64,000 nucleotides of DNA, taken from Streptomyces rubrogriseus (GTDB lineage Bacteria > Actinomycetota > Actinomycetes > Streptomycetales > Streptomycetaceae). Below the pieces are notes generated by a model that saw only the letters and a program-made list of their open reading frames with translations, ran no database searches and was not told the origin of the DNA. Location of the stretch: assembly GCF_027947575.1 (NCBI RefSeq), contig NZ_CP116256.1:6944001-7008000 (forward strand), read 5' to 3'. The position numbers and the translations under genes are program-made. Of this stretch, positions 63,863-64,000 are shown piece after piece; the first letter of the stretch is position 1, and every line of letters starts with the position of its first letter.

Positions 63863-64000
63863 ATGACTGAAGACGCCGTGTACGAACTCGCCCAGGTCAA
63901 CATCGCCCGCCTCAAGGCCCCGCTGGACTCACCGCAGTTGAAGGACTTCGTGGACGCCCTCGATCCGGTGAACGCCGCGGCCGACGCGGCGGACGGCTTC
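63863..64000 (+). CDS. DUF3291-domain protein (3' end outside window)
   Basis: 46 visible residues: MTEDAVYELAQVNIARLKAP, then LDSPQLKDFVDALDPVNAAAD. This opening matches DUF3291 (dimeric alpha-beta-barrel-like) proteins. No clear ribosome-binding site, but spacing after the PBP gene is normal. Truncated by the window edge. Confidence 0.75.
   Translation, partial: MTEDAVYELAQVNIARLKAPLDSPQLKDFVDALDPVNAAADAADGF

Overview
The window is chromosomal DNA of a Streptomyces, close to the S. coelicolor lineage. The sequence is very GC-rich with GTG and TTG starts. The gene order matches, from memory, a descending run of the S. coelicolor core chromosome: atp cluster edge, wecA, glyA, prfA, rpmE, rho, thr genes, lysA, then the whiE spore-pigment cluster, Ku/LigD and a SEDS/PBP pair. 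No database was consulted, so family assignments come from motifs and remembered family features.

Left arm (1-18,109, all on the minus strand): an AtpI-like protein (partial), wecA, a serine hydroxymethyltransferase, a phosphatase-like protein that lacks the catalytic cysteine, Sua5, prmC, prfA, rpmE, an LCP cell-wall ligase, rho, thrB, thrC, hom, lysA, nrtL and a lone receiver-domain protein. This is translation termination, threonine/lysine biosynthesis and envelope housekeeping.

Central island (18,317-36,827): an actinomycete integrative and conjugative element (AICE) of the pSAM2 type inserted in a tRNA-Arg(CCG) gene. It is bounded by 71-bp perfect direct repeats 18,440 bp apart. One leftward operon encodes, in transcription order, a small conserved protein, a TraB/FtsK DNA translocase, a membrane peptide, two small proteins, a RepSA initiator, Xis and a tyrosine integrase interrupted by one in-frame TGA. 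A divergent GntR repressor (KorSA type) faces two perfect ACCCGTA-G-TACGGGT palindromes. Next comes a large stem-loop region that may be a cis-acting locus, then an AT-richer three-gene cassette: DNA methyltransferase, a protein with two GHKL ATPase domains (MORC/Hsp90-like and histidine-kinase-like), and a protein with a divergent receiver domain fused to an unknown domain. This cassette looks like a phage-defence or signalling module and is the most novel item in the window. Further cargo is a small membrane protein, two tandem paralogues with a primase-like protein, an XRE-TPR regulator and an APH-type phosphotransferase.

Scar zone (36,828-38,202): decayed genes outside attR: a DUF4259 gene with an in-frame TAG, a truncated DUF5958-like fragment, and the 5' remnant of an APH paralogue.

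Right arm (38,203-64,000): an HTH protein, a secreted papain-like protease with its neighbour, a nitroreductase with divergent AsnC regulator, a patatin, the complete whiE type II PKS cluster (divergent hydroxylase plus seven collinear genes ending in a strong terminator), secreted and membrane proteins, the NHEJ pair Ku/LigD polymerase, a NERD protein, a CX5R phosphatase, a lipoprotein/histidine-kinase pair, an SH3-like secreted protein, a SEDS/class B PBP pair and the start of a DUF3291 gene.
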